Below, one piece after another: positions 28,244 to 37,729 of a stretch of DNA of 45,975 nucleotides. Numbering within the stretch: position 1 is the stretch's first letter; each line of letters begins with the position of its first letter. The translations under genes and the position numbers were made by a program. The stretch spans positions 1 through 45,975 of the forward strand of contig NZ_RKKU01000030.1 in assembly GCF_003797945.1 (NCBI RefSeq). The letters run 5' to 3'. The notes beneath the pieces were generated by a model. That model had not been told where the DNA came from and did not search any database. It saw only the letters and a program-made list of their open reading frames with translations. This DNA comes from Pseudomonas neustonica. GTDB taxonomy: Bacteria > Pseudomonadota > Gammaproteobacteria > Pseudomonadales > Pseudomonadaceae.

Positions 28244-29532
28244 TGTCCAAGCGCAGTCTTTCTGAGTGGTTGACCCGGCTTGAGGGGCTGCATCCGACAG
28301 AAATTGATATGGGCCTGGCGCGCGTGCGCCAGGTTGCCGAGCGACTGGATGTGCTCAAGCCTGCGCCCTTGGTTTTTACCGTAACGGGAACCAACGGCAA
28401 AGGCTCCACTTGTGCGGGGCTCGAGTCGTTACTTCAGGCGGCGGGTCAAGCGACAGGCTGCTACACCTCGCCACACCTGCTTCAGTACAACGAAAGAGTG
28501 CGCATCAATGGCGAAATGGTCAGCGATGAAGCGCTTTGTCGGGCCTTTACGGTAGTAGATGAAGCGCGCGGCGATGTGTCATTAACCTATTTTGAGTTTG
28601 GCACCCTGGCTGCGCTCTGGTTATTCGCCGCAGCGGAGTTGGACGCGGTGGTACTTGAGGTTGGGTTGGGTGGGCGTCTTGATGCGGTTAACGTAGTGGA
28701 CGCCAATATAGCGGTCGTCACCAGCATTGGCCTTGATCACCAGGAATACCTGGGTGATACGTTGGAGTCGGTTGGTTTTGAAAAGGCTGGCATTTTGCGT
28801 TCAGGGCGTCCGATCGTTAGCGGTGAACAGGATCTGCCTGAAAGCTTTATGCGTCAGGTGGATGCTCTTGGTTGCAGGTTGTACCAGCGAGGGCGGGATT
28901 TTGGCTGGCATGCGCAGGTTGGAAGCGAGTGGGATGCCTTTGCCGGGGTGGGCTCGCAGCTTGTGGAATACGCCGGAATTCCAAGCGTCTCTTTGCCTCG
29001 TGATAACTTGAGCGCGGCGTTGCAGGCTTTTTTGCTTGCTGATTTGGCGTTATCCGAGGCAAAAGTAAAGCAGGCGCTTGTTGACGCCAAGGCGCCTGGC
29101 AGGCTGGAGCGCCGACAGTTGGTGTGGCGTGGACAGGACCGCTGCCTCTATCTGGATGTTGGCCACAACCCGCACGCGGCAAACTTTATGGCAACAGCGC
29201 TCGCTGGACACAACGCCCGCAGGGTGGCGGTGTTTGGGCTGCTGGCCGACAAGGATCTTGCTGGCGTTCATGCGCCGCTTGGTGCGCTGTTTGAGTGCTG
29301 GTACGTTGCGCCGCTCGAGAGTCCGCGCAGTCGACCTAGTGCCGATCTTTGCCGTTATTTGGCCGGGCAGGGCGAGCGTGTGCAGGAATGCCCGTCGATT
29401 GCCTCTGCCATAGCGCAAGCGCTGGATAACTCTGATGCGCAGACCGAAATTGTTATTTTTGGGTCGTTTTTCTCTGTCGCTGCCGCCATACTCTGGTTGT
29501 CTGAGACGTCCGGAGTACTGATAGATGGATGA
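28243..29532 (+). CDS. folC: Folylpolyglutamate synthase / dihydrofolate synthase
   Basis: 429 residues of the Mur-ligase superfamily. ATP-binding TGTNGKGST at 48-56, SPHLLQYNERVRINGE, the GLGGRLDAVN motif, and the C-terminal domain beginning near PGRLERRQL. It adds glutamate to dihydropteroate and folates. ATG at 28243 shares its A with the accD stop (TGATG). The end overlaps the next gene by eight bases. accD-folC-dedD is a conserved block. Confidence 0.96.
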   Translation: MSKRSLSEWLTRLEGLHPTEIDMGLARVRQVAERLDVLKPAPLVFTVTGTNGKGSTCAGLESLLQAAGQATGCYTSPHLLQYNERVRINGEMVSDEALCRAFTVVDEARGDVSLTYFEFGTLAALWLFAAAELDAVVLEVGLGGRLDAVNVVDANIAVVTSIGLDHQEYLGDTLESVGFEKAGILRSGRPIVSGEQDLPESFMRQVDALGCRLYQRGRDFGWHAQVGSEWDAFAGVGSQLVEYAGIPSVSLPRDNLSAALQAFLLADLALSEAKVKQALVDAKAPGRLERRQLVWRGQDRCLYLDVGHNPHAANFMATALAGHNARRVAVFGLLADKDLAGVHAPLGALFECWYVAPLESPRSRPSADLCRYLAGQGERVQECPSIASAIAQALDNSDAQTEIVIFGSFFSVAAAILWLSETSGVLIDG

Positions 29533-30124
29533 AGGTCTGAAACAGCGCATCATCGGTGCGGTCGTGCTGGTTATTGCGGCAGTGGTGTTTTTGCCCATGC
29601 TGCTATCTGGGCAGGATGAAACAGTCGAGGTGGTGGTTGATGTGCCGGAGGCTCCGGTTCTCAATCAGCAACCTATCGCACCTGCCGAGCCAGTAGTACT
29701 GCCTGCCACGCCCCAGGTCCCCACTATCCCAACGCCACAGTCTGCTGCCGAGCAGCGCGCGCAGGAGCAAGTAGAGGCTGAAGCGGCCAAGGCACCGGAA
29801 CCGGAAGCGAAGCCCGAAGTCGTTGAAGTCACCCCTGAGCCTGCGCCGGTAGAAGAAGCCCCCAAGGCGACGGGTGACTGGGTGATTCAGCTGGGCAGCT
29901 TCTCCAGTAACAGTAACGCCGAAGGTTTGAGTGAAACGCTGCGCAGCCAAGGCTACAACTCTTATACCTATTCGGTAACCATACAAGGCAAGCCGATCAC
30001 CCGGGTTTATGTTGGGCCGTTAGCGAGCCGCGATGCAGCTAACCGCGTGCGTGACGAACTGGCGAGCAAGCGCGGTAGCAAGGGGCTGGTTGTTGCCTAT
30101 GACAAGGACAGCGGTCGGGGTTGA
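29525..30124 (+). CDS. dedD: SPOR-domain protein, DedD-like
   Basis: 199 residues. One N-terminal membrane helix (about 9-29, RIIGAVVLVIAAVVFLPMLL), a proline- and glutamate-rich periplasmic spacer (about 40-115), and a C-terminal SPOR domain (about 117-195, WVIQLGSFSSNSNAEGLSET ... RVYVGPL). SPOR domains bind denuded septal peptidoglycan, and DedD proteins help cell constriction. The position between folC and cvpA supports the name. The ATG at 29525 lies inside the end of folC. Confidence 0.9.
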   Translation: MDEGLKQRIIGAVVLVIAAVVFLPMLLSGQDETVEVVVDVPEAPVLNQQPIAPAEPVVLPATPQVPTIPTPQSAAEQRAQEQVEAEAAKAPEPEAKPEVVEVTPEPAPVEEAPKATGDWVIQLGSFSSNSNAEGLSETLRSQGYNSYTYSVTIQGKPITRVYVGPLASRDAANRVRDELASKRGSKGLVVAYDKDSGRG

Positions 30125-30213
30125 CTCGGTCCTTTGAGGCGTTCTGGTTGGCTCGCCAACCCAGCTAAAAGCAGAGTAGGGCAAGATTGCTGTTTCGATG
30201 GCCTTTACTGCTC

Positions 30214-30222
30214 TGCTAGAAT
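30214..30222 (+). promoter_or_regulatory. Candidate extended -10 promoter for cvpA-purF
   Basis: TGCTAGAAT gives an extended -10 (TGN plus TAGAAT) about 30 bases before the cvpA start. No good -35 is visible at normal spacing, which extended -10 promoters can tolerate. The other 100 bases between dedD and cvpA show nothing else. Confidence 0.35.
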
Positions 30223-30253
30223 ACCGCTCTTTGCGTAACAGGGTGTCGTGACC

Positions 30254-30736
30254 GTGTCGTTTACCTGGGTTGATTGGGCTATCATCGCCATCATTGTTGT
30301 ATCGGCCCTGATCAGCTTGACCAGAGGCTTCGTTAAAGAAGCGCTGTCCTTGGTCACCTGGGTTCTGGCTGGCCTGGTCGCCTGGTTGTTTGGCGGTGCA
30401 CTCGCCGAGCTGCTGGCTCCCTATATTGACACCCCGTCGCTGCGTGTCATCGCAGCCTGTTCTATTCTCTTCATACTGACTTTGCTACTGGGTGGCTTGA
30501 TCAATTACTTGATCGGCCAACTGGTAAAGGCGACAGGTCTTAGTGGTACTGATCGCTTTTTAGGAATGGTATTTGGCGCCGCTCGCGGCGGCCTACTGGT
30601 CGTGGTGATGGTGGGGCTGCTGAGCCTGGCCCCAGTCGACGGTGATACCTGGTGGCGAGAGTCAGTCATGATTCCTCACTTTTTACTCGTGGCCGACTGG
30701 TCCAAGAATTTTATTCTGCAACTGGCTGGCCGCTGA
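30254..30736 (+). CDS. cvpA: CvpA-family membrane protein
   Basis: About 160 residues with four membrane helices. WVDWAIIAIIVVSALISLTRGFVKEALSL is the family N-terminus. CvpA is needed for colicin V production in Escherichia coli and affects envelope stress resistance and biofilm; its mechanism is not settled. The GTG at 30254 matches the start of relatives (SFTWVDWAII) with AGGG ten bases upstream. A GTG at 30248 would add two residues and is possible. It precedes purF, as in most gamma-proteobacteria. Confidence 0.92.
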   Translation: MSFTWVDWAIIAIIVVSALISLTRGFVKEALSLVTWVLAGLVAWLFGGALAELLAPYIDTPSLRVIAACSILFILTLLLGGLINYLIGQLVKATGLSGTDRFLGMVFGAARGGLLVVVMVGLLSLAPVDGDTWWRESVMIPHFLLVADWSKNFILQLAGR

Positions 30737-30790
30737 TCCGGCGCTAGCGTTGGATGATTTTCATTTTCTCAACGAAAAAGGTGTTTAGGC

Positions 30791-32296
30791 ATGTGTGGCA
30801 TTGTTGGCATAGTGGGCAAATCGAACGTCAATCAGGCGCTCTATGATGCCCTGACCGTCCTGCAGCACCGCGGCCAGGACGCCGCCGGCATTGTGACCTG
30901 CGATCGGGGACGTCTGTTCCTGCGCAAGGATAATGGTTTGGTTCGCGATGTTTTTCATCAGCGTCACATGCAGCGCCTGGTCGGCAACATGGGCATTGGT
31001 CATGTTCGTTACCCAACCGCTGGTTCCTCCAGCTCTGCTGAAGCTCAGCCGTTTTATGTTAACTCGCCTTACGGTATAACCCTGGCGCACAACGGCAATC
31101 TGACCAACGTCGAGCAGCTATCTCGTGAGATTTACGAGTCCGATTTGCGCCACGTGAATACGACGTCTGACTCTGAGGTCTTGCTGAACGTGTTCGCCCA
31201 CGAGTTGGCGCGCGGCGGCAAGCTGCAGCCGAGCGAAGATGACATCTTCAATGCGGTAAGGGCAGTGCATGAGCGCTGTCGTGGTGGTTATGCTGCGGTG
31301 GCTATGGTTACCGGGTACGGGATCGTCGGCTTCCGCGATCCAAACGCTATTCGACCTATCGTTTTTGGTAAGCGCGAAACCGAGAACGGCGTTGAGTACA
31401 TGATTGCATCAGAAAGCGTGTCTCTGGATGTGCTCGGGTTTGACTTGATTCGTGATCTGGGACCCGGTGAAGCGGTGTACATCACCGACAAGGGCGAGCT
31501 TTTCACCCGCCAGTGTTCTACTCACCAGGAATACTCTCCGTGCATTTTTGAGCACGTTTATCTCGCGCGCCCCGACTCCATGATCGACAAGGTGTTGGTC
31601 TACAAAGCGCGCTTGCGCATGGGCGAGAAGCTGGCTGAAAAGATTGAGCGCGAACGTCCTGACCACGGTATCGATGTGGTTATCCCGATTCCGGACACCA
31701 GTCGTACGTCTGCAGTGGAGCTGGCTAATCACTTGGGCGTCAAGTTCCGTGAAGGCTTTGTCAAGAATCGCTATATTGGCCGAACCTTTATCATGCCTGG
31801 GCAGGCCGCACGTAAGAAATCGGTACGTCAGAAATTGAATGCGATCGATCTGGAGTTCCGCGGTAAAAACGTTTTGCTGGTAGATGATTCCATTGTGCGC
31901 GGGACCACTTGCAAGCAGATCATCCAGATGGCTCGCGAAGCCGGTGCGGCTAGTGTCTATTTCTGCTCGGCCGCGCCTGCGGTGAGATACCCCAATGTCT
32001 ACGGCATCGACATGCCGACACCGCATGAGCTGATTGCCCATGGGCGTACCACCGAAGAGGTGGCTGAGTTGATTGGCGCTGACTGGCTGATTTATCAGGA
32101 TCTTCACGACTTGATTGATGCTGTGTCTGAGGGCAACCCGGACATCAAGCGCTATGATTGCTCGGTGTTCAACGGCGAATACGTGACCGGCGATGTGAGT
32201 GAGGCCTACCTCGGCAAGATTGAACAGGCGCGTAACGATTCGGCTAAATCCAGTGCTGAAAGTGCGGACGCAGTCATCGATCTGCATAACAACTGA
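30791..32296 (+). CDS. purF: Amidophosphoribosyltransferase
   Basis: 501 residues. The class II glutamine amidotransferase domain starts with the catalytic cysteine (MCGIVGI, Cys2). The PRPP loop [12 protein letters not shown] has Asp365-Asp366, and [12 protein letters not shown] precedes it. It makes 5-phosphoribosylamine, the first step of purine synthesis. Length and order match the pseudomonad enzyme. AAAAAGG lies nine bases upstream of the ATG; cvpA is 54 bases upstream. No purine riboswitch or convincing PurR operator was seen. Confidence 0.97.
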   Translation: MCGIVGIVGKSNVNQALYDALTVLQHRGQDAAGIVTCDRGRLFLRKDNGLVRDVFHQRHMQRLVGNMGIGHVRYPTAGSSSSAEAQPFYVNSPYGITLAHNGNLTNVEQLSREIYESDLRHVNTTSDSEVLLNVFAHELARGGKLQPSEDDIFNAVRAVHERCRGGYAAVAMVTGYGIVGFRDPNAIRPIVFGKRETENGVEYMIASESVSLDVLGFDLIRDLGPGEAVYITDKGELFTRQCSTHQEYSPCIFEHVYLARPDSMIDKVLVYKARLRMGEKLAEKIERERPDHGIDVVIPIPDTSRTSAVELANHLGVKFREGFVKNRYIGRTFIMPGQAARKKSVRQKLNAIDLEFRGKNVLLVDDSIVRGTTCKQIIQMAREAGAASVYFCSAAPAVRYPNVYGIDMPTPHELIAHGRTTEEVAELIGADWLIYQDLHDLIDAVSEGNPDIKRYDCSVFNGEYVTGDVSEAYLGKIEQARNDSAKSSAESADAVIDLHNN

Positions 32297-32346
32297 CAGT
32301 AATGCCTGCGCTTTAGCTCCAAGGCGCAGTACAAGGGGTTTTTAGC

Positions 32347-33561
32347 ATGACGCAAGATTGGCAGGCAGGTCGTCTCGACAGTGATCTGGAAGGGGTCGGC
32401 TTTGACACATTGGCGGTGCGCGCCGGGCAACGCCGTAGCCCTGAAGCCGAGCACGGAGAGGCCTTGTTCCTGACGTCCAGCTATGTGTTTCGCAGCGCCG
32501 CAGAAGCGGCTGCGTGCTTTGCTGGTGAGTCGGATGGCAACGTCTATTCACGTTACATGAATCCCACAGTGCGCACCTTTGAGGAGCGCATTGCGTTGAT
32601 GGAAGAGGCTGAGCAAGCGGTTGCGACAGCCTCTGGAATGGCGGCTATTCTGGCGACTGTCATGAGCCTCTGCTCCGCGGGTGATCATATCCTGGTCTCG
32701 CGCAGTGTGTTTGGCTCCACGGTAACCCTCTGCGAAAAGTATCTTAAGCGCTTTGGCGTTGAGGTGGACTACGTCCCGCTGTCGGATGTGAGCGCCTGGC
32801 AAAGCGCATGCAAGCCCAATACGCGGATGCTGTTTCTTGAATCGCCGTCCAATCCGCTGGCTGAATTGGCGGACATCCGCGCGCTTTCTGGCGTGGCCAA
32901 GCAGCAGGGTGCGTTGTTGGTGGTAGATAATTGTTTCTGTACGCCTGCATTGCAGAAGCCGTTGACCCTGGGTGCCGATATCGTCGTGCACTCAGCCACC
33001 AAGTACATTGATGGGCAGGGCCGCTGCCTGGGCGGCGTTGTGTGTGGGCGAAAAGAGCACATGCAGGAATTGGTCGGCTTTTTGCGTACGGCAGGACCGA
33101 CACTCAGCCCGTTCAATGCCTGGGTATTTCTTAAGGGGCTGGAAACCTTGCGCCTGCGCATGCGTGCCCATTGTGAGTCTGCTCAGACGCTTGCCGAATG
33201 GTTGAATCAGCAGCCTGAAGTTGAGCACGTTTATTACGCTGGCTTGCCAAGCCATCCGCAGCACGAGCTGGCTAAAGCGCAGCAGTCCGCTTTTGGCGCG
33301 GTTGTCAGCTTCGAGTTAAAAGGCGGCCGTGATGCAGCCTGGCGCTTCATTGATGCTACCCGCTTGCTGTCAATTACCGCGAATCTGGGTGATAGCAAAA
33401 CCACCATCACGCATCCGGCAACTACCACGCATGGCAGGCTGACGCCGCAGGCGCGCTCAGCGGCCGGGATTGGTGATGGGTTGATTCGTTTGGCTATTGG
33501 TCTGGAAGAGGTTGCAGATCTCAAGGCTGACTTGCAGCGCGGCCTGGACGCTCAGCGTTGA
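32347..33561 (+). CDS. metZ: O-succinylhomoserine sulfhydrylase
   Basis: 404 residues of the Cys/Met metabolism PLP family. The PLP lysine is K219 in VVHSATKYIDGQGR; YSRYMNPT and ATASGMAAI are further family marks. Pseudomonads use MetZ to form homocysteine directly from O-succinylhomoserine and sulfide. The purF-metZ order is that of Pseudomonas, which favours MetZ over MetB or MetY. A terminator follows 37 bases after the stop. Confidence 0.94.
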   Translation: MTQDWQAGRLDSDLEGVGFDTLAVRAGQRRSPEAEHGEALFLTSSYVFRSAAEAAACFAGESDGNVYSRYMNPTVRTFEERIALMEEAEQAVATASGMAAILATVMSLCSAGDHILVSRSVFGSTVTLCEKYLKRFGVEVDYVPLSDVSAWQSACKPNTRMLFLESPSNPLAELADIRALSGVAKQQGALLVVDNCFCTPALQKPLTLGADIVVHSATKYIDGQGRCLGGVVCGRKEHMQELVGFLRTAGPTLSPFNAWVFLKGLETLRLRMRAHCESAQTLAEWLNQQPEVEHVYYAGLPSHPQHELAKAQQSAFGAVVSFELKGGRDAAWRFIDATRLLSITANLGDSKTTITHPATTTHGRLTPQARSAAGIGDGLIRLAIGLEEVADLKADLQRGLDAQR

Positions 33562-33598
33562 ACTAATTAGCAAGGCAAACGAGATTGGTGTCACATTC

Positions 33599-33638
33599 AA
33601 GGCCGGCCGGGTTTTTACTCGGCCGGCCTTTGCTTTAG
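33599..33638 (+). terminator. Rho-independent terminator after metZ
   Basis: 11-base-pair stem AAGGCCGGCCG/CGGCCGGCCTT with a ten-base loop. The T tail is short (TGCTTTAG), so termination may be incomplete. Confidence 0.7.
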
Positions 33639-33726
33639 TGTTTTTGATGCCGCAGGGACAGCGAGCAATGCTGCTGAAGTGCGTTCCTTCAGTGCGGCAC
33701 ATTCAAACAATGCTAAGGAGAGTCAC

Positions 33727-34023
33727 ATGCGTAAACTCGTTACCGCGTTCTGCCTGGTTTTATCCTGCTGTCTTATGTCACCGGTATTCGCCGATGAAAC
33801 CGGGGCTGCGGCCACGGAACCGTTGGTCAGCGTCAATATCAATACAGCCAGTGCTGATGAAATTGCCGAAGTCATGCAGGGTGTGGGCGCTGCCAAAGCA
33901 CAGGCGATAGTTGATTACCGTGAGCAGAATGGGGCCTTCACTTCAGTAGAAGGTCTGACTGCGGTCAAGGGTATAGGCCCGAGCACACTGGCCAACAATA
34001 GTGATCGTATTGAGCTGGAGTGA
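33727..34023 (+). CDS. comEA: ComEA-like helix-hairpin-helix DNA-binding protein
   Basis: 98 residues. Signal peptide about 1-22 (MRKLVTAFCLVLSCCLMSPVFA), then VNINTASADEIAEVMQGVG and VEGLTAVKGIGPSTL, the paired helix-hairpin-helix motifs of ComEA. Such small periplasmic proteins bind incoming DNA during natural transformation, though some have other roles. ATG at 33727 follows AAGGAGA. No other competence gene is nearby, so its role in DNA uptake is inferred from the family only. Confidence 0.88.
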   Translation: MRKLVTAFCLVLSCCLMSPVFADETGAAATEPLVSVNINTASADEIAEVMQGVGAAKAQAIVDYREQNGAFTSVEGLTAVKGIGPSTLANNSDRIELE

Positions 34024-34040
34024 GTCACACTTGTTCATTG

Positions 34041-34065
34041 AAACGGCCCTTAGGGCCGTTTTTTA
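34041..34065. terminator. Terminator between comEA and the chemoreceptor gene
   Basis: AAACGGCCC/GGGCCGTTT stem with a TTA loop and T run to 34064. The A run on the left side could let it also serve the convergent chemoreceptor gene, whose stop codon overlaps the T run. Confidence 0.85.
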
Positions 34066-35490
34066 TGATTTCAATTTGCTGACTGAAAGCTTCAATTGGT
34101 GCGCCAGTTTCGCCAGCTGGTCACTTGTGGCGGCGCTCTGCATGGTTTGGTCTACGGTGCGCTCGGTCACATCGCGTATTTCTACGATGCTCTGAGTGAT
34201 TGCTTCAGCCACCTGGCTTTGCTGATCAACCGCGGAAGCGATCTCGCTATTGCCCTGGCTGATCTGGCTCACCGCACTGGCGATCTCGTGTAGCGACTCA
34301 CCTGCCTGAGCGACCTGTTCTACGGAATCATGAGTCAGGCCGGAACTGGCTTGCATGTCCTGTACGGCCACCTGCGTGCCGGTCTGCAGCGTTTCTATCA
34401 TGCGCTGGATATCGTCGGTCGAGTTTTGCACCCGTTGGGCCAGGGCGCGCACTTCATCAGCTACCACAGCAAAACCTCGCCCAGACTCGCCCGCACGAGC
34501 GGCCTCAATAGCGGCGTTCAGTGCCAACAGATTGGTTTGCTCGGCAATGCTGCGGATGACCTGGACAACACCGCTGATATCTTCGCTGTTTTCCGCCAGT
34601 GTCTGCATATGCTGTGTGCAACGCTCAATGCTGGTGGCCAGTCCGGTGATAGTTCGGCGTACCTGCTCGACCTGATCACGGCCGCCGCTGGCTAGTGTGT
34701 CTGCCTGGGTTGATTGATCGCGGGTGGTAGAGGTATTACCGGCGATGTCCTGCACGGTGGCGCTCATTTCGTTAACGGCCGCGGCTACCTGATCAGTTTG
34801 CCCCTGTTGTTGCACCATGCCATCGCGTACCTGACTCATCAAGTTGGCAAGGTTGCTTGCACCCTGGTCAAGCTCAAGCGATGCCTGCCGTACAGCCGAC
34901 ACCACTTGTTGTTGTGCTTGCTGCATCGCATTGAAGGCGGTTGCCATGGAGCCTACTTCGTCACGGCTGGTAGCCTTGGCGCGCAAAGTCAGGTCACCCG
35001 TGTTTTGCACTTGGGTCATGGTATCGCGCAAACTGATAATATTCCGGGTAATAAACAGGATAAGCAGCTGCGACACGGCCAATACCAGCACCATCAGCAC
35101 GGAAACCACCAGAGCATAAAAGGGAGCGCGTTGGAACAGCAGATCAATGTAGTTCTGGCTTTCAATACCCAGCGCACGATCTTGTTTCACCCATACGCCA
35201 TGCAGGTCAGCGGGAAGGCCTGCTGGTAGCTCGGCTGCTGCATACCAGGTTGCCGATGCTCCGGTAGCGGAGCCCAGCGCAGCGTTGTTTACCCAGCGCA
35301 AACCGGGCAGTACCGGGCGCTCAGGCGTCTCTTGCGTGATTAGCGCTTTGCCTAACTGCATGCGGTGTGTCTGAATGCTGTCTTGCTCTATCCCTACAGC
35401 CACCAGAACCAGCAAGAGCGTTGAGATAAATGCGACGCTATTGACTGCCCAGAATTTGTACTTCAGTGGCAGGTGCTGAAGAAATTGCAT
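34063..35490 (-). CDS. Methyl-accepting chemotaxis protein
   Basis: 475 residues. Membrane helices about 13-33 and 122-148 flank a short periplasmic region of about 85 residues; HAMP follows (147-200), then a long signalling coiled coil. The conserved tip [21 protein letters not shown] lies at about 315-335. The sensor region is much shorter than the 4HB or Cache domains of typical receptors and its ligand is unknown. No C-terminal pentapeptide for CheR/CheB tethering is present; the end is VSKLKS. No che genes are adjacent, so it is an orphan receptor. Confidence 0.93.
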   Translation of the reverse strand: MQFLQHLPLKYKFWAVNSVAFISTLLLVLVAVGIEQDSIQTHRMQLGKALITQETPERPVLPGLRWVNNAALGSATGASATWYAAAELPAGLPADLHGVWVKQDRALGIESQNYIDLLFQRAPFYALVVSVLMVLVLAVSQLLILFITRNIISLRDTMTQVQNTGDLTLRAKATSRDEVGSMATAFNAMQQAQQQVVSAVRQASLELDQGASNLANLMSQVRDGMVQQQGQTDQVAAAVNEMSATVQDIAGNTSTTRDQSTQADTLASGGRDQVEQVRRTITGLATSIERCTQHMQTLAENSEDISGVVQVIRSIAEQTNLLALNAAIEAARAGESGRGFAVVADEVRALAQRVQNSTDDIQRMIETLQTGTQVAVQDMQASSGLTHDSVEQVAQAGESLHEIASAVSQISQGNSEIASAVDQQSQVAEAITQSIVEIRDVTERTVDQTMQSAATSDQLAKLAHQLKLSVSKLKS

Positions 35491-35680
35491 GCATACTCCA
35501 AATTTGCAGTTGATGGTGATGGCTGACAGCGCTTGTGCGTAGCAGCTTACAGTATGATCAATACTCTTTGTTTATCGGTTGATCCTGATCAAACTTGATA
35601 GTGCATTACAGCAAAATGTCGCCGGGGCAGAGCGGTTACAGATCAGTTATACTGGCGACAATTTATTGAAAAGGCTTCCC

Positions 35681-36829
35681 ATGAATAGCCCGTTGGTTCC
35701 ACCGCTGATGATCGACCAAAATGCCGAGCTGGCAACCTGGTGCGCGCATTGGCTGACACTACCCTACGTTGCCGTTGATACCGAGTTTGTTCGTACCGAG
35801 ACTTTCTATCCTATCGCCGGTTTGATTCAGATCGGTGATGGCGAGCGCGCTTACCTGATTGACCCCTTGGCAATAACGGATTGGGCACCATTGGTTGAGC
35901 TGCTGCAGGCGCCTGATGTAGTTAAAGTGCTGCACGCCTGCAGCGAAGACCTTGAGGTCTTTTCTCGCCTTTGTGGCGTGCATCCATTGCCCCTGTTTGA
36001 TACCCAGCTGGCAGCAGCCTTTTTGGGTATGGATTTTTCGATGGGTTACTCGAGATTGGTCAGTGCGCTATTGAATATTGACCTACCCAAGGAGGAAACC
36101 CGCTCGGACTGGGTCCAGCGACCGCTTAGCGCAGCGCAAATCGAGTATGCGGCGCGAGATGCTCAGCACCTGGCGGAGGTGTATCAGATACTCGCACCGC
36201 GGATTGCCGAGGCAGGTGTTGAGGCATGGTTGTTTGCAGATACTGCAGACCAGGTTGCTGCCAGCGGTCAGACGACGAATCCTGAGTTGGCTTATCAGCA
36301 GGTAAAACAGGCTTGGCGCCTTAATCCGCCGCAGCTGGCTATTTTGCAGCGCTTGGCGTTTTGGCGTGAAACCGAGGCGCGTCAGCGCGACCAGGCACGC
36401 AACCGGCTGGTGCGCGAGCGCGCACTGTGCCCTTTGGCGCAGCAGCAGCCTGATAACCTGCAGGCGCTATCTCGGATCGAGGATATGCACCCACGAACCG
36501 TCCGCCAGGATGGCGAAACGCTGCTTAGACTTATTCGTGAAGGTCAGGCTGCCGATCCTACAGACTACCCAGAGCGCTTGCCGGAACCCTTGCCCGCAGC
36601 GGCTAACCGTCTGTTAAAACTGATGCGCAAAGTAGGGCAGGCTGAGGCGGACAGGTTGAATATTGCTCCCGAGATCATACTGCGCAAGAAAGTACTGGAA
36701 GCGATGCTGCGCACGGGCTTTCCTAACGGACCATATCAGTTGCCGGAAGAGCTCACTGGTTGGCGCAGGGACCTAATGGGCGACGCGCTCTTGGCGGTTG
36801 CCAACGACCATACTGAGGAAGCGCAATGA
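35681..36829 (+). CDS. rnd: Ribonuclease D
   Basis: 382 residues. A DEDDy 3'-5' exonuclease: D33 and E35 in AVDTEF, D90 in [10 protein letters not shown], and Y156-D160 in YAARD. An HRDC domain lies about 211-290. RNase D trims the 3' ends of tRNA precursors and other small RNAs. ATG at 35681 (MNSPLVPPL) follows AAAAGG at a six-base spacing; an in-frame upstream start would add 34 unrelated residues. The stop overlaps ycgL by four bases (ATGA). Confidence 0.95.
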   Translation: MNSPLVPPLMIDQNAELATWCAHWLTLPYVAVDTEFVRTETFYPIAGLIQIGDGERAYLIDPLAITDWAPLVELLQAPDVVKVLHACSEDLEVFSRLCGVHPLPLFDTQLAAAFLGMDFSMGYSRLVSALLNIDLPKEETRSDWVQRPLSAAQIEYAARDAQHLAEVYQILAPRIAEAGVEAWLFADTADQVAASGQTTNPELAYQQVKQAWRLNPPQLAILQRLAFWRETEARQRDQARNRLVRERALCPLAQQQPDNLQALSRIEDMHPRTVRQDGETLLRLIREGQAADPTDYPERLPEPLPAAANRLLKLMRKVGQAEADRLNIAPEIILRKKVLEAMLRTGFPNGPYQLPEELTGWRRDLMGDALLAVANDHTEEAQ

Positions 36830-37119
36830 AGGTGCTTTGCTCCATTTACCGTAGCAGCAAGAAAATGGGGATGTACTTGTATGTGCCCAGAGAAAAAGGC
36901 TTGGCGGAGGTGCCCGCTGAGCTGAAGACTTTGTTCGGGCGTGCCGAACACGCAATGGATCTGGTGCTCACTGAAGAGCGCAAGCTTGCCCAGGAAGATA
37001 TCGGCAAGGTGCTGCTCAATCTTCGGGAGCAGGGGTACCACGTGCAGATGCCACCGCAGGAGGACGATTATATTGTGCATCTTCCTGACGAGTTGCTGAC
37101 TCGCAACGATCCTGTCTGA
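36826..37119 (+). CDS. ycgL: YcgL-domain protein
   Basis: 97 residues, the length of the family. [17 protein letters not shown] and [19 protein letters not shown] are typical. YcgL is a small gamma-proteobacterial protein of unknown mechanism that is regularly coupled to rnd, as here, where the ATG lies within the rnd stop. RNA-related function is suggested only by this pairing. Confidence 0.93.
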   Translation: MKVLCSIYRSSKKMGMYLYVPREKGLAEVPAELKTLFGRAEHAMDLVLTEERKLAQEDIGKVLLNLREQGYHVQMPPQEDDYIVHLPDELLTRNDPV

Positions 37120-37133
37120 CCGGCAAGGTCTAT

Positions 37134-37162
37134 ACCGGCGGTAGACGCCGGTTTTGGGTTTT
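37134..37162 (+). terminator. Rho-independent terminator after ycgL
   Basis: ACCGGCG/CGCCGGT stem with loop GTAGA, followed by TTTGGGTTTT. It closes the rnd-ycgL unit. Confidence 0.7.
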
Positions 37163-37247
37163 AAGCTGGCTTGGTTTTACGCCTTGCTGTGCCCTGCGAT
37201 CCCTGGTTTTCCCCCACCTTTCCCCAGTCGCAGAAGGGGTCCTGTAC

Positions 37248-37649
37248 TTACCAGTCACGCTGCATATTTTTGACCGAAATCTGCTCGTTTAGCGTCCAGT
37301 AGTCATAAAGAATACCGACACCAAACAAACCCACGGTAAAGAAGTAGATGATGGCTGTGACCCACTTGCCCATGTAGAGGCGGTGAGCGCCAAAAATGCC
37401 AAGAAAAGTCAGCAGGATCCATGTCAGGTTAAAGTTGATCGGTCCGGTACGGAACCGGCGGTCGGCACTACGGTCCATGGAAGGAATAAGGAAGAAGTCG
37501 ACAATCCAACCGATGAAGAAAAACCCCAGCGTGAAGAACCACAGCGTGCCAGTAATAGGCTTTCCGTAATAAAACCGATGAGCCCCCATAAAGCCGAATA
37601 TCCAAAGTAGATATCCGATAGCTTTGCTGTGAGTGTCCGAATAGGCCAT
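37248..37649 (-). CDS. Membrane protein with two TM2-domain repeats
   Basis: 133 residues. Two copies of a TM2-like unit are seen: about 7-57 (AIGYLLWIFGFMGAHRFYYGK ... GWIVDFFLIP) and about 73-124 (TWILLTFLGIFGAHRLYMGK ... GILYDYWTLNEQ), each with the G(A)HRxYxGK turn. Single-repeat TM2 proteins are common, and the duplication makes this a four-helix membrane protein. Function unknown. The divergent region to ycjX is about 80 bases. Confidence 0.85.
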   Translation of the reverse strand: MAYSDTHSKAIGYLLWIFGFMGAHRFYYGKPITGTLWFFTLGFFFIGWIVDFFLIPSMDRSADRRFRTGPINFNLTWILLTFLGIFGAHRLYMGKWVTAIIYFFTVGLFGVGILYDYWTLNEQISVKNMQRDW

Positions 37650-37729
37650 GGGGGTGTGCTCCTCCGTTCCGTCAGTTGGTTATGTAATACTCGTCATAGA
37701 CCATAAATGATTTGGGGAGTGCCCGCACC

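Noticed and set aside
31409..32287. 292-codon minus-strand frame opposite purF
   Set aside because: Fully overlaps a certain gene and has shadow-like composition without domains.
33497..33910. 137-codon frame across the metZ end, terminator and comEA start
   Set aside because: It runs through a clear terminator and into comEA in another frame; no motif and no ribosome-binding site.
37650..37729. Sigma54 promoter upstream of ycjX, as expected if it were phage-shock regulated
   Set aside because: No TGGC-N8-TTGC-like pair is found in the divergent region.
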